A stretch of DNA of 64,000 nt, from NCBI RefSeq assembly GCF_003143955.1, contig NZ_QFVS01000011.1, forward strand, positions 1-64,000, given 5' to 3'. Positions within the stretch are counted from its first letter, which is position 1, and each line of letters opens with the position of its first letter. Shown piece by piece: positions 53,855 through 63,963 of the stretch. The stretch comes from Kurthia zopfii. GTDB taxonomy: Bacteria; Bacillota; Bacilli; Bacillales_A; Planococcaceae. The notes beneath the pieces are model-generated. The model was not told the DNA's origin. It worked only from the letters and a program-made list of their open reading frames with translations, and did not search any database. Position numbers and translations under genes: made by a program.

Positions 53855-55864
53855 CTAGTATCCTTCATCCCCTAGATAAGTACTTATATTCTTATCTTTT
53901 TTGAAGTTAGTATCAATGCCTTGTATCAACCAAGCATTATTTTTATAAATTGTATTTTTCATTTTTGAATGTAATTTGAGAATTTCCTCTGGCGTAGTTT
54001 CTCCTTCGGATATTTCCGTTTCATCTTTGCTTTCTTCTGCTTCAATTTCTCCTTCAGATATTTCCGTTTCGTCTTTGCTTTCTTCTGCTTCAGTTTCTCC
54101 TTCAGATATTTCCGTTTCATCTTTGCTTTCTTCTGCTTCAGTTTCTCCTTCAGATATTTCCGTTTCATCTTTGCTTTCTTCTGCTTCAGTTTCTCCTTCA
54201 GATATTTCCGTTTCGTCTTTGCTTTCTTCTGCTTCAGCTTCTCCTTTAGGTATTTCCGTTTCATCTTTGCTTTCTTCTGCTTCAGTTTCTCCTTCAGATA
54301 TTTCCGTTTCATCTTTGCTTTCCACCGTAGAAGAAACTATCATCATATCTCTTAGTTCATACAAGCTGACTTCATCTTGCAAAAACGATACATCATTTTG
54401 ATAAAGTATCTTAAAAAATGAATCTTCTAAAACGTAATCCGGGTTACTATATGGTCTTAACCAGCCTTGTTTAAACGCTTCATATGCAAATAACCAATTC
54501 GATCCATAAAGCTCTTCTTTATTTAAATACCTTTTATATTTATTGAAATTCAAATTACCTTCTAATAATCCCTTATTGCTTAATATCATTGTCAATATAC
54601 ATGTAATAGAATCTTCTGCATTTAACAATAGATTTGTAACCTCTTTACTTAACGAAATCTCAATTCTTTTAGAATAGACTAGTGCCCAACAAACCTCGAA
54701 ATGATTTTCTTGATGAATATTAAGCTTAATTAGCTTTTCTAAGAACTCCTTAAATCTTTCCTGATTAATTTGATAATTTTTGATGATATACAACTCAATT
54801 ATTTCTAATACTACTGGTAACGTACTATGATCAGAAAAAGCAGAGTGTAACAATAATGATTCAAAAATATCCCAGTTTTCTTCGAATATTATCTCTGATC
54901 TAACTTTCTTAAGAGCATACTGTAAGACTCCCTTATCTTGTGAACTATGCTTGAAACTAAATGCTCTGCTGAAATAGGAATTTAAATCACTTCTCTGTCC
55001 TAGAACTGTTTTTCTGAAAAAGTATCTAGAAAAGTATTGCTTCCATTCTGGTTCAAATGCTACTGGTGCTTTAATAATTTTTGTTTTTATTGGATTTAAC
55101 TCGAGTTGATATGTATTTACTACTTTATGAATCTTTGATAAAGCTTCTTTAGCTACTTCTTCAGTATCAAAATAGTACTCTATGTCGTCTGTGTATCTAA
55201 AACCTGGCACTTCACTATCTATTAACTCTTTAAAATCAACATCGATCGCAGTTGCTACAATCTCTGATATAACCTGCGAAGTAGCCGGTCCAATTGGAAT
55301 TCCAAAGGTTTGACCATCCTGCATAAATTGAATTCTAGAGTCTATTTTATTTCCTAAAAGGCTTTTCTTATTTAAATTCTTCTTAATATAATCTTTAGTG
55401 TGATAAGCCCACGGAATAACGTGTGTGTATATTGTAGGATAAAAACGAGAAATATCAGTTTGTAATATATAATTTTTATTATGTAGATATCTCATTCTAA
55501 TATTCATTTTCTCTTTAATATTAATTTTAGATTCTATAGCTATATTTTCTTCAGTGCTTACCACTGGCGTAGTCATAGAAATATTAGATTGTCTAAAAAA
55601 AACTTGTAATTGCTCCCAGTTTTCACTTATTAACTTGCATAATAATATTTGATGTAGAGGTGAAGGTATGCTAATTAATCGTCTAAAACCTTCACCATTA
55701 GGTATAGTAAAATGAATAGGCTTTGCCCATATTGACTTTTCTTTATTAGTTAAACTGTCGAATTGTATTTTGTCTAAGACTTTTGCCAAGCTTTCTGTCT
55801 GAAATTCTGACGGAATTTCTTTAGCCAGGTAACCAAACGCAACCATTTTTTGTTCGAAATTCAT
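53855..55864 (-). CDS. Reverse transcriptase of the Abi/unknown-group type, probable antiphage
   Basis: This 669-residue protein has reverse-transcriptase motifs: RRLISIPSPLHQILL (about 61-75), motif A TDISRFYPTIYTH (about 136-148), QDGQTFGIPIGPATS (about 182-196), catalytic YTDD (224-227) and LELNPIKTKI. Residues about 290-500 are all-helical with HEAT-like repeats, as in Abi/UG-group enzymes. A run of seven acidic 16-residue repeats and a 40-residue end follow. No group II intron maturase or HNH domain is present. GGGAGG precedes the ATG at 55864; the reading from 55900 lacks one. It lies directly behind hsdR on the same strand. An antiphage role is inferred from family and context. Confidence 0.82.
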   Translation of the reverse strand: MNFEQKMVAFGYLAKEIPSEFQTESLAKVLDKIQFDSLTNKEKSIWAKPIHFTIPNGEGFRRLISIPSPLHQILLCKLISENWEQLQVFFRQSNISMTTPVVSTEENIAIESKINIKEKMNIRMRYLHNKNYILQTDISRFYPTIYTHVIPWAYHTKDYIKKNLNKKSLLGNKIDSRIQFMQDGQTFGIPIGPATSQVISEIVATAIDVDFKELIDSEVPGFRYTDDIEYYFDTEEVAKEALSKIHKVVNTYQLELNPIKTKIIKAPVAFEPEWKQYFSRYFFRKTVLGQRSDLNSYFSRAFSFKHSSQDKGVLQYALKKVRSEIIFEENWDIFESLLLHSAFSDHSTLPVVLEIIELYIIKNYQINQERFKEFLEKLIKLNIHQENHFEVCWALVYSKRIEISLSKEVTNLLLNAEDSITCILTMILSNKGLLEGNLNFNKYKRYLNKEELYGSNWLFAYEAFKQGWLRPYSNPDYVLEDSFFKILYQNDVSFLQDEVSLYELRDMMIVSSTVESKDETEISEGETEAEESKDETEIPKGEAEAEESKDETEISEGETEAEESKDETEISEGETEAEESKDETEISEGETEAEESKDETEISEGEIEAEESKDETEISEGETTPEEILKLHSKMKNTIYKNNAWLIQGIDTNFKKDKNISTYLGDEGY
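53987..54322 (-). repeat. 48-bp tandem repeat, seven copies, in the reverse transcriptase gene
   Basis: Seven in-frame 48-bp units encode the acidic 16-residue repeat ESKDETEISEGETEAE (residues 515-626 of the protein). Most copies are identical or differ by one or two codons (one reads EIPKGEAEAE). Such arrays change copy number readily by slippage. Confidence 0.95.
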
Positions 55865-55975
55865 AATAAAACCTCCCATCAGCGCAAATATAATATCCAA
55901 TAAAAAATATTCAATAAATATCTTTGCTCTATATTTTGAATTACATGCTTTTCATTTAAAATTTTGAGTATACAC

Positions 55976-56011
55976 AAACATTCACAACTACTTAATCAGC
56001 CATGAATGTTT
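55976..56011. other. Dyad between hsdR and the reverse transcriptase gene
   Basis: AAACATTCA (55976-55984) and TGAATGTTT (56003-56011) form a perfect 9-bp inverted repeat with an 18-nt loop in the 180-bp gap. There is no T run after it, so it is a poor terminator. It could be an operator or part of a short noncoding RNA upstream of the reverse transcriptase. Confidence 0.5.
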
Positions 56012-56044
56012 ATAATGTGTAATCTCTTCAGTTAAGAAACCATT

Positions 56045-59000
56045 TTAACTTGACACATTCCCAGCCATCAACTCAGCCTGCTTCACCACAGTCTCTACCG
56101 CAAACTTCTGTAAATCAGGTGGATACCCATACTTCTTCAACAGCCTACGTACTGTAATCCTCATCTTCGCACGTGCCGACTCTCTCAAGTTCCAATCAAT
56201 ACTCATGTTCTCTTTAATCGCTTTAGTCAACTCATGTGCGATGACTTTCAAAATATCATCACCCAGCACTTGTTCAGCAGTATCATGTGAAGCTAGAGCG
56301 TCATAGAACGCTACTTCTTCTTTGATCAGTCCGCTGTTTTCACCAGCTTTATAGGAGTCGTTCATTTCCTTAGCTAGTTCAATCAGTTCCTCGATTACTT
56401 TGGAAGTTTCAATTGCACGCTTGTTATATTTGTTAATTGCAGCATTTAACATGTCCGTGAATTTCTTCGCTTTTACTAGATTTGTTTTCTGAACATTTTT
56501 CACTTTTCCTTGAAGCAAGCGATTCAGCAACTCGACTGCTAGATTCTTCTGTGGCAGTGCTTTAACTTCATCTAAAAATTGATCAGAGAGTATCGAGATA
56601 TCTGGATTTTCAATTCCTAACGAATCATAGATATCCACTACTTCTTCCGAGATCACAGACTTAGAAATTAATTGGTTCAGCTGCGCATCGATTTGTGAGG
56701 ATGTTTTCTTTTCACCATCTGTTGGAATTAGTTTAATAAGACCTGCTTTAACTGCTTTGAAGAAGCCAATTTCCGCATTTAGTTCTTGTGCTTCTGGTTC
56801 TGTTGCACAGAGGGCAAATGCTTTCGCTAGCTCAGTAACCACTTGCATGAAACGTTTCTTTTTTTCTTCTCCTAGACCAATCACAAAGTCCATCGTTTCC
56901 GTGATGGCTTTCATACGAACAGAAGGTTTATCTGAATGGAATGAATCATAATTATGCTGATACAGCATGTCCTGAATGACTTCAAATTTCTCTAGCATCA
57001 AGTCGACAGCTACAGTCGTATCGATTCCTGTGTTTTCACGGTCGCTGTCCGTATATTGCTTCAAGGCTTCTTTTAAGCTGTCTGCAATTCCGATATAGTC
57101 GACGATCAAACCACCAGGCTTGTCACGAAAAACTCGGTTTACGCGTGCGATCGCCTGCATGAGGTTATGGCCCCGCATCGGCTTATCAATATACATCGTA
57201 CTCATGGAAGGCACGTCAAAACCGGTCAGCCACATATCGCGTACAATGACGAGTTTCAGTTCATCGGCATTATCTTTCATCCGACGAGCTAAATAATCAC
57301 GACGTTTTTTATTTCCTATAAATGGTTGCCAATGTTCTGGATCACTCGAAGTTCCCGTCATAACGATTTTAATAACGCCTTTACTATCCTCGTTTGAATG
57401 CCATTCCGGTCGAAGTGCAATGATTGCTTGATAAAGGTCAATCGCGATTCTACGACTCATGACAACAAGCATCCCTTTTCCGAACATCGCTTCTTGGCGA
57501 GATTCAAAGTGAGTCACAACATCTTGCGCTAATCGTCTAATACGTTGTTCTGCTCCAGCTAACGCCTCAAGACGTGACCATTTTGATTTCAAACGTTCAC
57601 GATCTGACTGTTCCTGGTATTCTGTTATTTCATCGTACTCTCCGTCTAAATCAAGCCCTTCTGGTAGATTAAGCGGAATAATTCTGCTCTCATAAAAGAT
57701 CTTAACGGTTGCCCCGTCTTCTACAGCTTGCGTCATATCATAGATATCGATGTAATGCCCAAAGACAGCAGGCGTATTTTTATCTGCTGATTCTACCGGA
57801 GTTCCAGTAAAACCAACAAAAGATGCGTTTGGCAATGCATCTCGCATATACTTTGCATAGCCATACTTTGTAAACACATCTTTCTCATCTTGTTGAACTT
57901 GGGCACTGAACCCGTACTGTGTACGGTGTGCTTCATCGGCCATTACGATGACGTTACGACGTGTTGTGAGCGCTCCCATTTCGTTGCTTCCATCCTCGGG
58001 AGAGAACTTCTGCATAGTTGTGAAGATGATACCACCTGATTCAACTGACAATAGCTTCTTTAAGTCACTTCTACTTTCGGCTTGCTTAGGTGATTGTCTA
58101 AGTAAGTCACTTGAAATAGAGAACGTATTGAACAACTGATCATCCAAATCATTACGATCTGTCAGTACGACAATCGTGGGGTTATTCATAGCCAATACAA
58201 GCTTCCCTGTGTAAAATACCATGGAGAGACTTTTCCCTGAACCTTGTGTATGCCAAATAACACCGATTTTACGGTCGCCACTTTCTGACGCAGCACGCTT
58301 CGCTTCTTCGACTGCCTTATTAACCGCATAATACTGATGATAAGCAGCAAGTATTTTAACCGTCTTTTCACCATCTGTTTGGAATACTATAAAGTGACGC
58401 ATCAGATCGAGCAATACAGCCGGCTGGAACATCCCTTGAATCAGAACTTCCAGCTGCGGCATAGAAGAAGGCGCCATTGTTTCGCCATCTGCCGTACGCC
58501 ACATCATGAAGCGTTCTTCGTCAGCCGTAAGGGAACCTGCTCTTGCATTGACACCGTCACTGGTTACTAAGAAAGCATTGAATTGAAATAACGAAGGGAT
58601 TGTTTGTTTATACGTTTGCAACTGATGATACGCTTCTGATATACCTACCGCTTCATTTGTAGAGTCTTTCAACTCAATGACAACGACAGGAAGTCCATTG
58701 ACGAAGACAACAACATCTGGTCGCTTATTACTGTTTCCTTCAATGACAGTAAACTGATTCACCGCTAAAAAGTCATTGGACGATGGATTTTCAAAATCAA
58801 ACAACCATAGCTTTTCTACTGTATTTCGTCCATCTTCTGTGCGAACTTCCACATCGATTCCATCCGTTACATACTTCTGAAAGACCTGATTACTTACAAT
58901 TAAGTTCGGTGATTGCACCATCGTCACTTGTTGAACAGCGCGCTGTATGGTTGTAACCGTTGCTTTAGGGTTAATGCGCTGGAGAGCACTCCCAAGACGC

Positions 59001-59146
59001 TCGTTCAGAACCACGTCTGCATAGTGATCTCGTTCAGGATAGTCACCATCAGCGGCTATTTCCGGACCATTCTTAATTTCATATCCTAAACTCTCAAGCC
59101 ATTCAAGAGAGGCTTGCTCCAATTCATCCTCATGAAATTGGTACAT
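56045..59146 (-). CDS. hsdR: Type I restriction enzyme, R (motor/nuclease) subunit
   Basis: This 1033-residue subunit has an N-terminal nuclease core (RPDVVVFVNGLPVVVIELKDS, PD-(D/E)XK type). The helicase motor shows Walker A WHTQGSGKSLSM, the DEAH-box VMADEAHRTQYG, GFTGTP and ARVNRVFRDKPGG. A long helical C-terminus binds the methylase complex. Together with HsdM and HsdS it cleaves unmodified foreign DNA at a distance. It overlaps hsdS by 17 nt. Length and motifs indicate an intact gene. Confidence 0.95.
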   Translation of the reverse strand: MYQFHEDELEQASLEWLESLGYEIKNGPEIAADGDYPERDHYADVVLNERLGSALQRINPKATVTTIQRAVQQVTMVQSPNLIVSNQVFQKYVTDGIDVEVRTEDGRNTVEKLWLFDFENPSSNDFLAVNQFTVIEGNSNKRPDVVVFVNGLPVVVIELKDSTNEAVGISEAYHQLQTYKQTIPSLFQFNAFLVTSDGVNARAGSLTADEERFMMWRTADGETMAPSSMPQLEVLIQGMFQPAVLLDLMRHFIVFQTDGEKTVKILAAYHQYYAVNKAVEEAKRAASESGDRKIGVIWHTQGSGKSLSMVFYTGKLVLAMNNPTIVVLTDRNDLDDQLFNTFSISSDLLRQSPKQAESRSDLKKLLSVESGGIIFTTMQKFSPEDGSNEMGALTTRRNVIVMADEAHRTQYGFSAQVQQDEKDVFTKYGYAKYMRDALPNASFVGFTGTPVESADKNTPAVFGHYIDIYDMTQAVEDGATVKIFYESRIIPLNLPEGLDLDGEYDEITEYQEQSDRERLKSKWSRLEALAGAEQRIRRLAQDVVTHFESRQEAMFGKGMLVVMSRRIAIDLYQAIIALRPEWHSNEDSKGVIKIVMTGTSSDPEHWQPFIGNKKRRDYLARRMKDNADELKLVIVRDMWLTGFDVPSMSTMYIDKPMRGHNLMQAIARVNRVFRDKPGGLIVDYIGIADSLKEALKQYTDSDRENTGIDTTVAVDLMLEKFEVIQDMLYQHNYDSFHSDKPSVRMKAITETMDFVIGLGEEKKKRFMQVVTELAKAFALCATEPEAQELNAEIGFFKAVKAGLIKLIPTDGEKKTSSQIDAQLNQLISKSVISEEVVDIYDSLGIENPDISILSDQFLDEVKALPQKNLAVELLNRLLQGKVKNVQKTNLVKAKKFTDMLNAAINKYNKRAIETSKVIEELIELAKEMNDSYKAGENSGLIKEEVAFYDALASHDTAEQVLGDDILKVIAHELTKAIKENMSIDWNLRESARAKMRITVRRLLKKYGYPPDLQKFAVETVVKQAELMAGNVSS

Positions 59147-60437
59147 CTTCTGTCACCTCGGTTTCTTCTGGAAGTTCGATTTCTCCTGAAAGGAGTTTTG
59201 GAAGGAGAATATCACGCAGGTCATTTAAAACTTCATTTTGACTGTTACAACCATCAATCTGCTCAAATATCTTTACAAACATATTTCGATTACTAATTAA
59301 AAAACTATCGTCAGGCATTACTATTTCATATTTAGAAAAGGAATCTTTTCTAAAAAACTCTCTTGCACTACCACTTCTCCAATTTTCAGTGGCTATAATA
59401 ACTTCCTTCAAGTAAAAGTAAAGAATTGTATTTGAAAGTTTATCGTTTTTACTTCTAAATCGCCACATGTTTTGATTTTGTAATGATGGTAGATTTCTAG
59501 ACAAAACTAAGCCCAATTTACCAATTGTTGAACCCACCATAACTAAGAGAGAATCAAATCTTTTTAATTGCTGTTTTTGGTACTTGTCATCACTATAGAA
59601 TGCTTGAGGAAGGTATTTCAGATCATCATTATTTATAATCATGCCTGCTGAGTTGATATTTAACGTTCTAAGTACTTTTATTCCATCCTTCACATAGTCT
59701 TTACTTTTAAAAGCAAAACCGTTTTGTATCTCTGTTACATCTCCTAGTTTTTCGATGGTCCAGTTTGCCGGTATCATCCCCAACTCACTCTCCACCATTT
59801 CCCCACCACTCGATTTGTAGGGATCTCCGTTTTCATTCGGAAATTCAAAATCGACAAACCAACGTTTGAAAAGCGTTTGGGCGAGTTGTTCAAGGTTTGA
59901 AATAATGATTTCATTACTTTCTAATTTATGATTAATAGCTTTTATGAGGTCAACTATTTTATTCTGTACATCTAAAGAAGGGAACCTAACTGGATATAGT
60001 TTAAAATCTTTTAATACCACTCTTGGAATTGCAGATCCGGACAAATAACCTTGCTTTAATTCGCCTTTAGTAGATTCCATTCCTAGGTAGTACATCAAAT
60101 AATACGGATTTATAATATTTTTCTTCGGACGTAATATTGCAATAGAAGACAATAATACTACTTCCATTGGTTCGCGAAAGACGAAACAATACTCTAAGCA
60201 AGAATTTCCGTCTTTTGCTATTAGAACATCGTCTTTCATTGGCTTACAACCATTCTTAACCAACTTTGTATAATCTTCCTCTGCAATTAATTTCACATTT
60301 GAATAATCAAAATCTAATGCCTTCATATCTTTAACCGAAAGCATTGGATAACCATTGGTGCTGGCCTTGGGACTAGAATGTGATCCATCCGTAATAACAG
60401 AACAAATGTCATCTAACTTTAACGTTTTAAACTCCAT
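59130..60437 (-). CDS. hsdS: Type I restriction enzyme, S (specificity) subunit
   Basis: This 435-residue protein has two target-recognition domains, each followed by a conserved helix. The first covers about 1-150 and is followed by [44 protein letters not shown]. The second begins with [20 protein letters not shown] and ends near [13 protein letters not shown]. The recognised DNA site cannot be read from the sequence. The ATG at 60437 lies 9 nt after GGAGG and overlaps the hsdM stop region; the TTG at 60443 is less likely. Confidence 0.93.
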   Translation of the reverse strand: MEFKTLKLDDICSVITDGSHSSPKASTNGYPMLSVKDMKALDFDYSNVKLIAEEDYTKLVKNGCKPMKDDVLIAKDGNSCLEYCFVFREPMEVVLLSSIAILRPKKNIINPYYLMYYLGMESTKGELKQGYLSGSAIPRVVLKDFKLYPVRFPSLDVQNKIVDLIKAINHKLESNEIIISNLEQLAQTLFKRWFVDFEFPNENGDPYKSSGGEMVESELGMIPANWTIEKLGDVTEIQNGFAFKSKDYVKDGIKVLRTLNINSAGMIINNDDLKYLPQAFYSDDKYQKQQLKRFDSLLVMVGSTIGKLGLVLSRNLPSLQNQNMWRFRSKNDKLSNTILYFYLKEVIIATENWRSGSAREFFRKDSFSKYEIVMPDDSFLISNRNMFVKIFEQIDGCNSQNEVLNDLRDILLPKLLSGEIELPEETEVTEDVPIS

Positions 60438-61947
60438 ACCCAATTTCCTCCAACGCTTTACGGATTTGGTCTTCTAGCTCTTTTGATTTCACAAATTGCT
60501 CAGAGAGTTCGCTCGTCAATCGTGTCATTTTATCTTCAAATGGTTCATCATCTTCTTCTACAGCTTCTAACCCAACATAGCGACCAGGCGTAAGGATATA
60601 CTCATGCTGACGAACTTCTTCTAACTGTGCTGATTTGCAGAAGCCATCGATATTTTCATACGGTTCTTCATTCATCCCTTGCCATGCGTGATAAACATCA
60701 GCGATTCTCTTAATATCCTCATCCGAAAACTCTTTTAATGTACGTGTTGACATATGACCAATTTTTCGTGCATCAATGAATAGGATTTCACCTTTTCGCT
60801 CACGTTTTCCATTACGTCCTTTGTTGTTCGTAACAAACCATAGACATACAGGAATTTGAGTAGAGTAAAACAACTGCCCAGGCAATGTAACAATACATTC
60901 AACAAGATCGTTTTCGATTAAGTTTTTACGAATTTCCAATTCAGATGTTGTACTTGTCGACATTGATCCATTCGCAAGTACAAAACCCGCTGTGCCTGAA
61001 GGTGCCAATTTAGAAACCATGTGCTGAATCCACGCATAGTTTGCATTTCCAGTTGGTGGTGTGCCGAATTTCCAGCGTACGTCCTCTTGCAGCTTCTCAC
61101 CGCCCCAGTCACTGATGTTGAAGGGAGGGTTAGCTAAGATATAGTCTGCTTTCAATCCTTTATGAAGATCATTATGGAACGTATCTGCATTGTGTTCGCC
61201 TAGGTTCGCATCAATTCCACGAATAGCTAAGTTCATTTGTGCCAATTTCCATGTCGTTGGATTGGACTCTTGTCCATAAATTGCGATATCCCCAAGACGT
61301 CCTTGATGGCCTTCGACAAACTTTTCACTTTGGACGAACATACCGCCCGATCCACAGCACGGGTCATAAACACGACCTTTGTAAGGCTGTAACATCTCAA
61401 CCAGCAATTTAACAACAGACATTGGCGTGTAGAACTCTCCCCCGCCTTTTCCTTCTGCACTTGCAAACTTTGAAAGGAAATATTCATAAACACGACCTAA
61501 CATATCTTTCGAACGGCTTTCTTTGTCTCCTACCCTGAAAGAGAACAAATCGATTGTTTCTCCCAAGCGAGTTTTATCCAAAGCTGGACGTGCATAATCT
61601 TTCGGTAAAACACCTCGTAACGATTCGTTCTCCTTTTCAATCGCAATCATTGCGTTATCAATGATCTGACCAATCTCTGGCTTCTTTGAGTTTTCGTTGA
61701 TGAAAGTCCAGCGTGCTTCAGTTGGAACCCAGAACACGTTCTCCGCAAGATATTCATCCGGATCTTCTGGATCTGCCCATTCGTCATTCTGTAGTTCTAA
61801 AAACTTCTCTTCAAACGAATCAGAAACATATTTTAAAAATAGTAAACCTAGTACAACATTTTTATATTCTGATGCATCCATGCTGCCACGCAGCTTGTCT
61901 GCCATTAGCCATAACTTTTCCTCAAAACCGATATCTGCTGTAGACAT
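60427..61947 (-). CDS. hsdM: Type I DNA methyltransferase, M subunit
   Basis: This 506-residue adenine methylase has the AdoMet-binding motif [15 protein letters not shown] (about 195-209), catalytic NPPFN, and the HsdM N-terminal helical domain ([19 protein letters not shown]). It is the first gene of hsdM-hsdS-hsdR. AAGGCG lies upstream of the ATG. A weak promoter (TTGACT at 61999-62004, TGTATT at 61974-61979, 19-nt spacer) lies upstream on the minus strand. Confidence 0.95.
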   Translation of the reverse strand: MSTADIGFEEKLWLMADKLRGSMDASEYKNVVLGLLFLKYVSDSFEEKFLELQNDEWADPEDPDEYLAENVFWVPTEARWTFINENSKKPEIGQIIDNAMIAIEKENESLRGVLPKDYARPALDKTRLGETIDLFSFRVGDKESRSKDMLGRVYEYFLSKFASAEGKGGGEFYTPMSVVKLLVEMLQPYKGRVYDPCCGSGGMFVQSEKFVEGHQGRLGDIAIYGQESNPTTWKLAQMNLAIRGIDANLGEHNADTFHNDLHKGLKADYILANPPFNISDWGGEKLQEDVRWKFGTPPTGNANYAWIQHMVSKLAPSGTAGFVLANGSMSTSTTSELEIRKNLIENDLVECIVTLPGQLFYSTQIPVCLWFVTNNKGRNGKRERKGEILFIDARKIGHMSTRTLKEFSDEDIKRIADVYHAWQGMNEEPYENIDGFCKSAQLEEVRQHEYILTPGRYVGLEAVEEDDEPFEDKMTRLTSELSEQFVKSKELEDQIRKALEEIGYGV

Positions 61948-62039
61948 TCATTTCGCCTTCTTTCAATGTGTTTAATACATTTTTAATCTGATTAACTAAG
62001 TCAACTTTCCTATCCTAATCATACCAGTGAAACAAGGCA

Positions 62040-62310
62040 GTCACAAGATAGTGACAGATATTTGGAAGCCATTATAAAAGCAGTAATATACTTCGTCATA
62101 AACGTGTAATTTTGTAATTTACCATCACAAATCCTTTTGCATCAATAGAAAAGAGAATTACAAGTTGTACTGTCACTTGTAATCCTCTAGCTTACTCATT
62201 GTAATTTTTTCTAGTAACCTCTCTACTTGTAATTCACTTTGTAATTGCTCAATCCCTTACTAGAACAAGCTTCATAGCAACTCAATTACATAATTACAAA
62301 ATTACACGTT
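62040..62310. repeat. Repeat-rich noncoding segment with 19-bp perfect inverted repeat; possible origin or operator
   Basis: AACGTGTAATTTTGTAATT (62101-62119) recurs in inverse orientation at 62292-62310. Between them are several TTGTAAT-type elements in both orientations (near 62156, 62178, 62199, 62227 and 62240). Just to the left, GTCAC-AAGATA-GTGAC (62040-62055) forms another dyad. The segment lies between hsdM and the helicase gene and contains no gene. Confidence 0.65.
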
Positions 62311-62325
62311 ACTACCTACTGGTTT

Positions 62326-63963
62326 CTAAAAACAGTTTCTAGAAAAATTGAACCCTTGTTCTTCTAAAAAATCCTGATTTACTTGAGCAACACGGAAAGT
62401 CTGTTTCTTATGAGTGATATTTTTATAATCAACGCTTTTTCCTTTGTTCTTTTGCTCGACAGTATGTTGCTGTGTCTTCCATGCTTCTCTAATCTGTTTC
62501 GCATCGACTCCCAATCTCTTATTTACATAGTCGACTGTCAAGAAGAGTCCGTTGCAATTGACGATGGCATGTATTCCATTGTTCGGTTCGTATTCACCAT
62601 AAATATGACTTCTATTAGCGTCTAACTCCTCCAACACCTCAATCAGTACATTCTTCGCTCGATCTACATGGTCGTTATCAGAGCACATTGTCAAAAAGAG
62701 TTCCGTAAAATCGTTAATCGGAATTTTTATCCCCTCTTCTCTAAATAGCTCATTTAATACTTCACCTACAAATACAATAAACGCGTAATGTAAGGCAATT
62801 CGTCGCATCACATTGTTGCTTCCTGCGTCTTCTTGATAGAACTCCATCAATTTTTTAAAGCGACCGTAAAAGCGTTTAGAATGATGTTTCCAGCGTTTTA
62901 AAAATTCTAATCCCACACTACCGTAATATTGCTCCACATTCTGATTTAAAGCAGTAAAGTAATCAGCTTTTTTATTCACAAATTTGAAATTCGTAATCGG
63001 AATGACGCGTGCAGCACTTCCTTGAGAATTTGTATATTCTAAGATGTTATTTTCTCCTGTTGTGATAAAAACGGATTGCCAGGAACTTGTTCCTCTGCTG
63101 CCCTCTAAACTTCCACGCATTTTACCAGTACCATTGCCAAACATGTAAATAATCTGTTGCAACGCTTTTGTATCATGCGCTGTATTCGTATCATCCAGAA
63201 TTAAAGGAAAAGCATTCAAGAAAGAAGCCATCCGTTCAATTGCGATTTTCGTTGTCAGCATGGAACTAATATAACCGCTCGGCATTCCCCATACACTAGC
63301 ACATACTTTTTGCACAGTAGTTTTTCCACTTGAAGAAATACCTGAAATATCTACAACGATTGGCGTTAAATCATACTCTTTAAAAAGTACGGAAGCAAAT
63401 GAAGCTATTACCGGAAACAACGCTTTTGGATTATCATATAGCGGCTCCAGTACATTCTTTATCCACCCCTCAACAGAGCCACTACATTGTACAGCCCTTA
63501 ACCTTTGTAATTCTCCTTCATCAGGCGGAACTACTCGAAACTTTGATTCCATCTGAGGATGAATAAAATGATTGCCTACATAACCGATATGGCTCACAAC
63601 AAGCGATCGTTTCAGTTTGTTTTTTTCTAGAAACAAATCGAAGTATTCAATAAGTGGACGAGCATTTCGATCATTGCTGCTGAGACCTTTATTGGCCAAC
63701 TCAATGACTTCTCTCTTCGTCGCCAGAGCCGTCGCAGGAACAACTTCATTGTAAATTTTGTCGTCATTGAACCATTTTAATTCGTATTGGATATTGTTTC
63801 TTTCAATATCATCAAAACACATTGTGATGTAGGGGACATGCCTGCTAATGAATTCTTCATCACCATTTTTACTATTGATTTTGTATAGCTTGTTTTCTTT
63901 AGTGAAAAAAGGGTCTGGAATCCCAAACCCTTTCACTTCTTCAAAGAATGTCTCATAAGTCAT
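62326..63963 (-). CDS. DUF927-type helicase/primase-associated ATPase
   Basis: This 545-residue protein has a central DUF927 ATPase region with Walker A GISSSGKTT (about 212), LTTKIAIERM, Walker B FPLILDDTN and a sensor-like FITTGEN. The N-terminal 150 residues are mixed alpha/beta. The C-terminal part is helical and basic and may bind DNA. DUF927 proteins occur in phages, plasmids and islands as replication helicases. AAGGAGG lies 11 nt before the ATG at 63963. It is the last gene seen, and the 37 bp beyond it hold only its ribosome site. Confidence 0.82.
   Translation of the reverse strand: MTYETFFEEVKGFGIPDPFFTKENKLYKINSKNGDEEFISRHVPYITMCFDDIERNNIQYELKWFNDDKIYNEVVPATALATKREVIELANKGLSSNDRNARPLIEYFDLFLEKNKLKRSLVVSHIGYVGNHFIHPQMESKFRVVPPDEGELQRLRAVQCSGSVEGWIKNVLEPLYDNPKALFPVIASFASVLFKEYDLTPIVVDISGISSSGKTTVQKVCASVWGMPSGYISSMLTTKIAIERMASFLNAFPLILDDTNTAHDTKALQQIIYMFGNGTGKMRGSLEGSRGTSSWQSVFITTGENNILEYTNSQGSAARVIPITNFKFVNKKADYFTALNQNVEQYYGSVGLEFLKRWKHHSKRFYGRFKKLMEFYQEDAGSNNVMRRIALHYAFIVFVGEVLNELFREEGIKIPINDFTELFLTMCSDNDHVDRAKNVLIEVLEELDANRSHIYGEYEPNNGIHAIVNCNGLFLTVDYVNKRLGVDAKQIREAWKTQQHTVEQKNKGKSVDYKNITHKKQTFRVAQVNQDFLEEQGFNFSRNCF

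Noticed and set aside
53959-54401. Long open frames on both strands over the 48-bp repeats
   Set aside because: They arise because the 48-bp unit lacks stops in several frames; the reverse transcriptase frame has the conserved domain and the ribosome site.
53855-55864. Group II intron reverse transcriptase
   Set aside because: No maturase or HNH domain, no recognisable intron domain V/VI, and a helical Abi-type C-terminal region instead.
53540-56050. Classical retron
   Set aside because: I could not find an msr/msd pair with the usual inverted repeats directly upstream of the reverse transcriptase; the structured segment lies on the opposite side. This remains open but unsupported.
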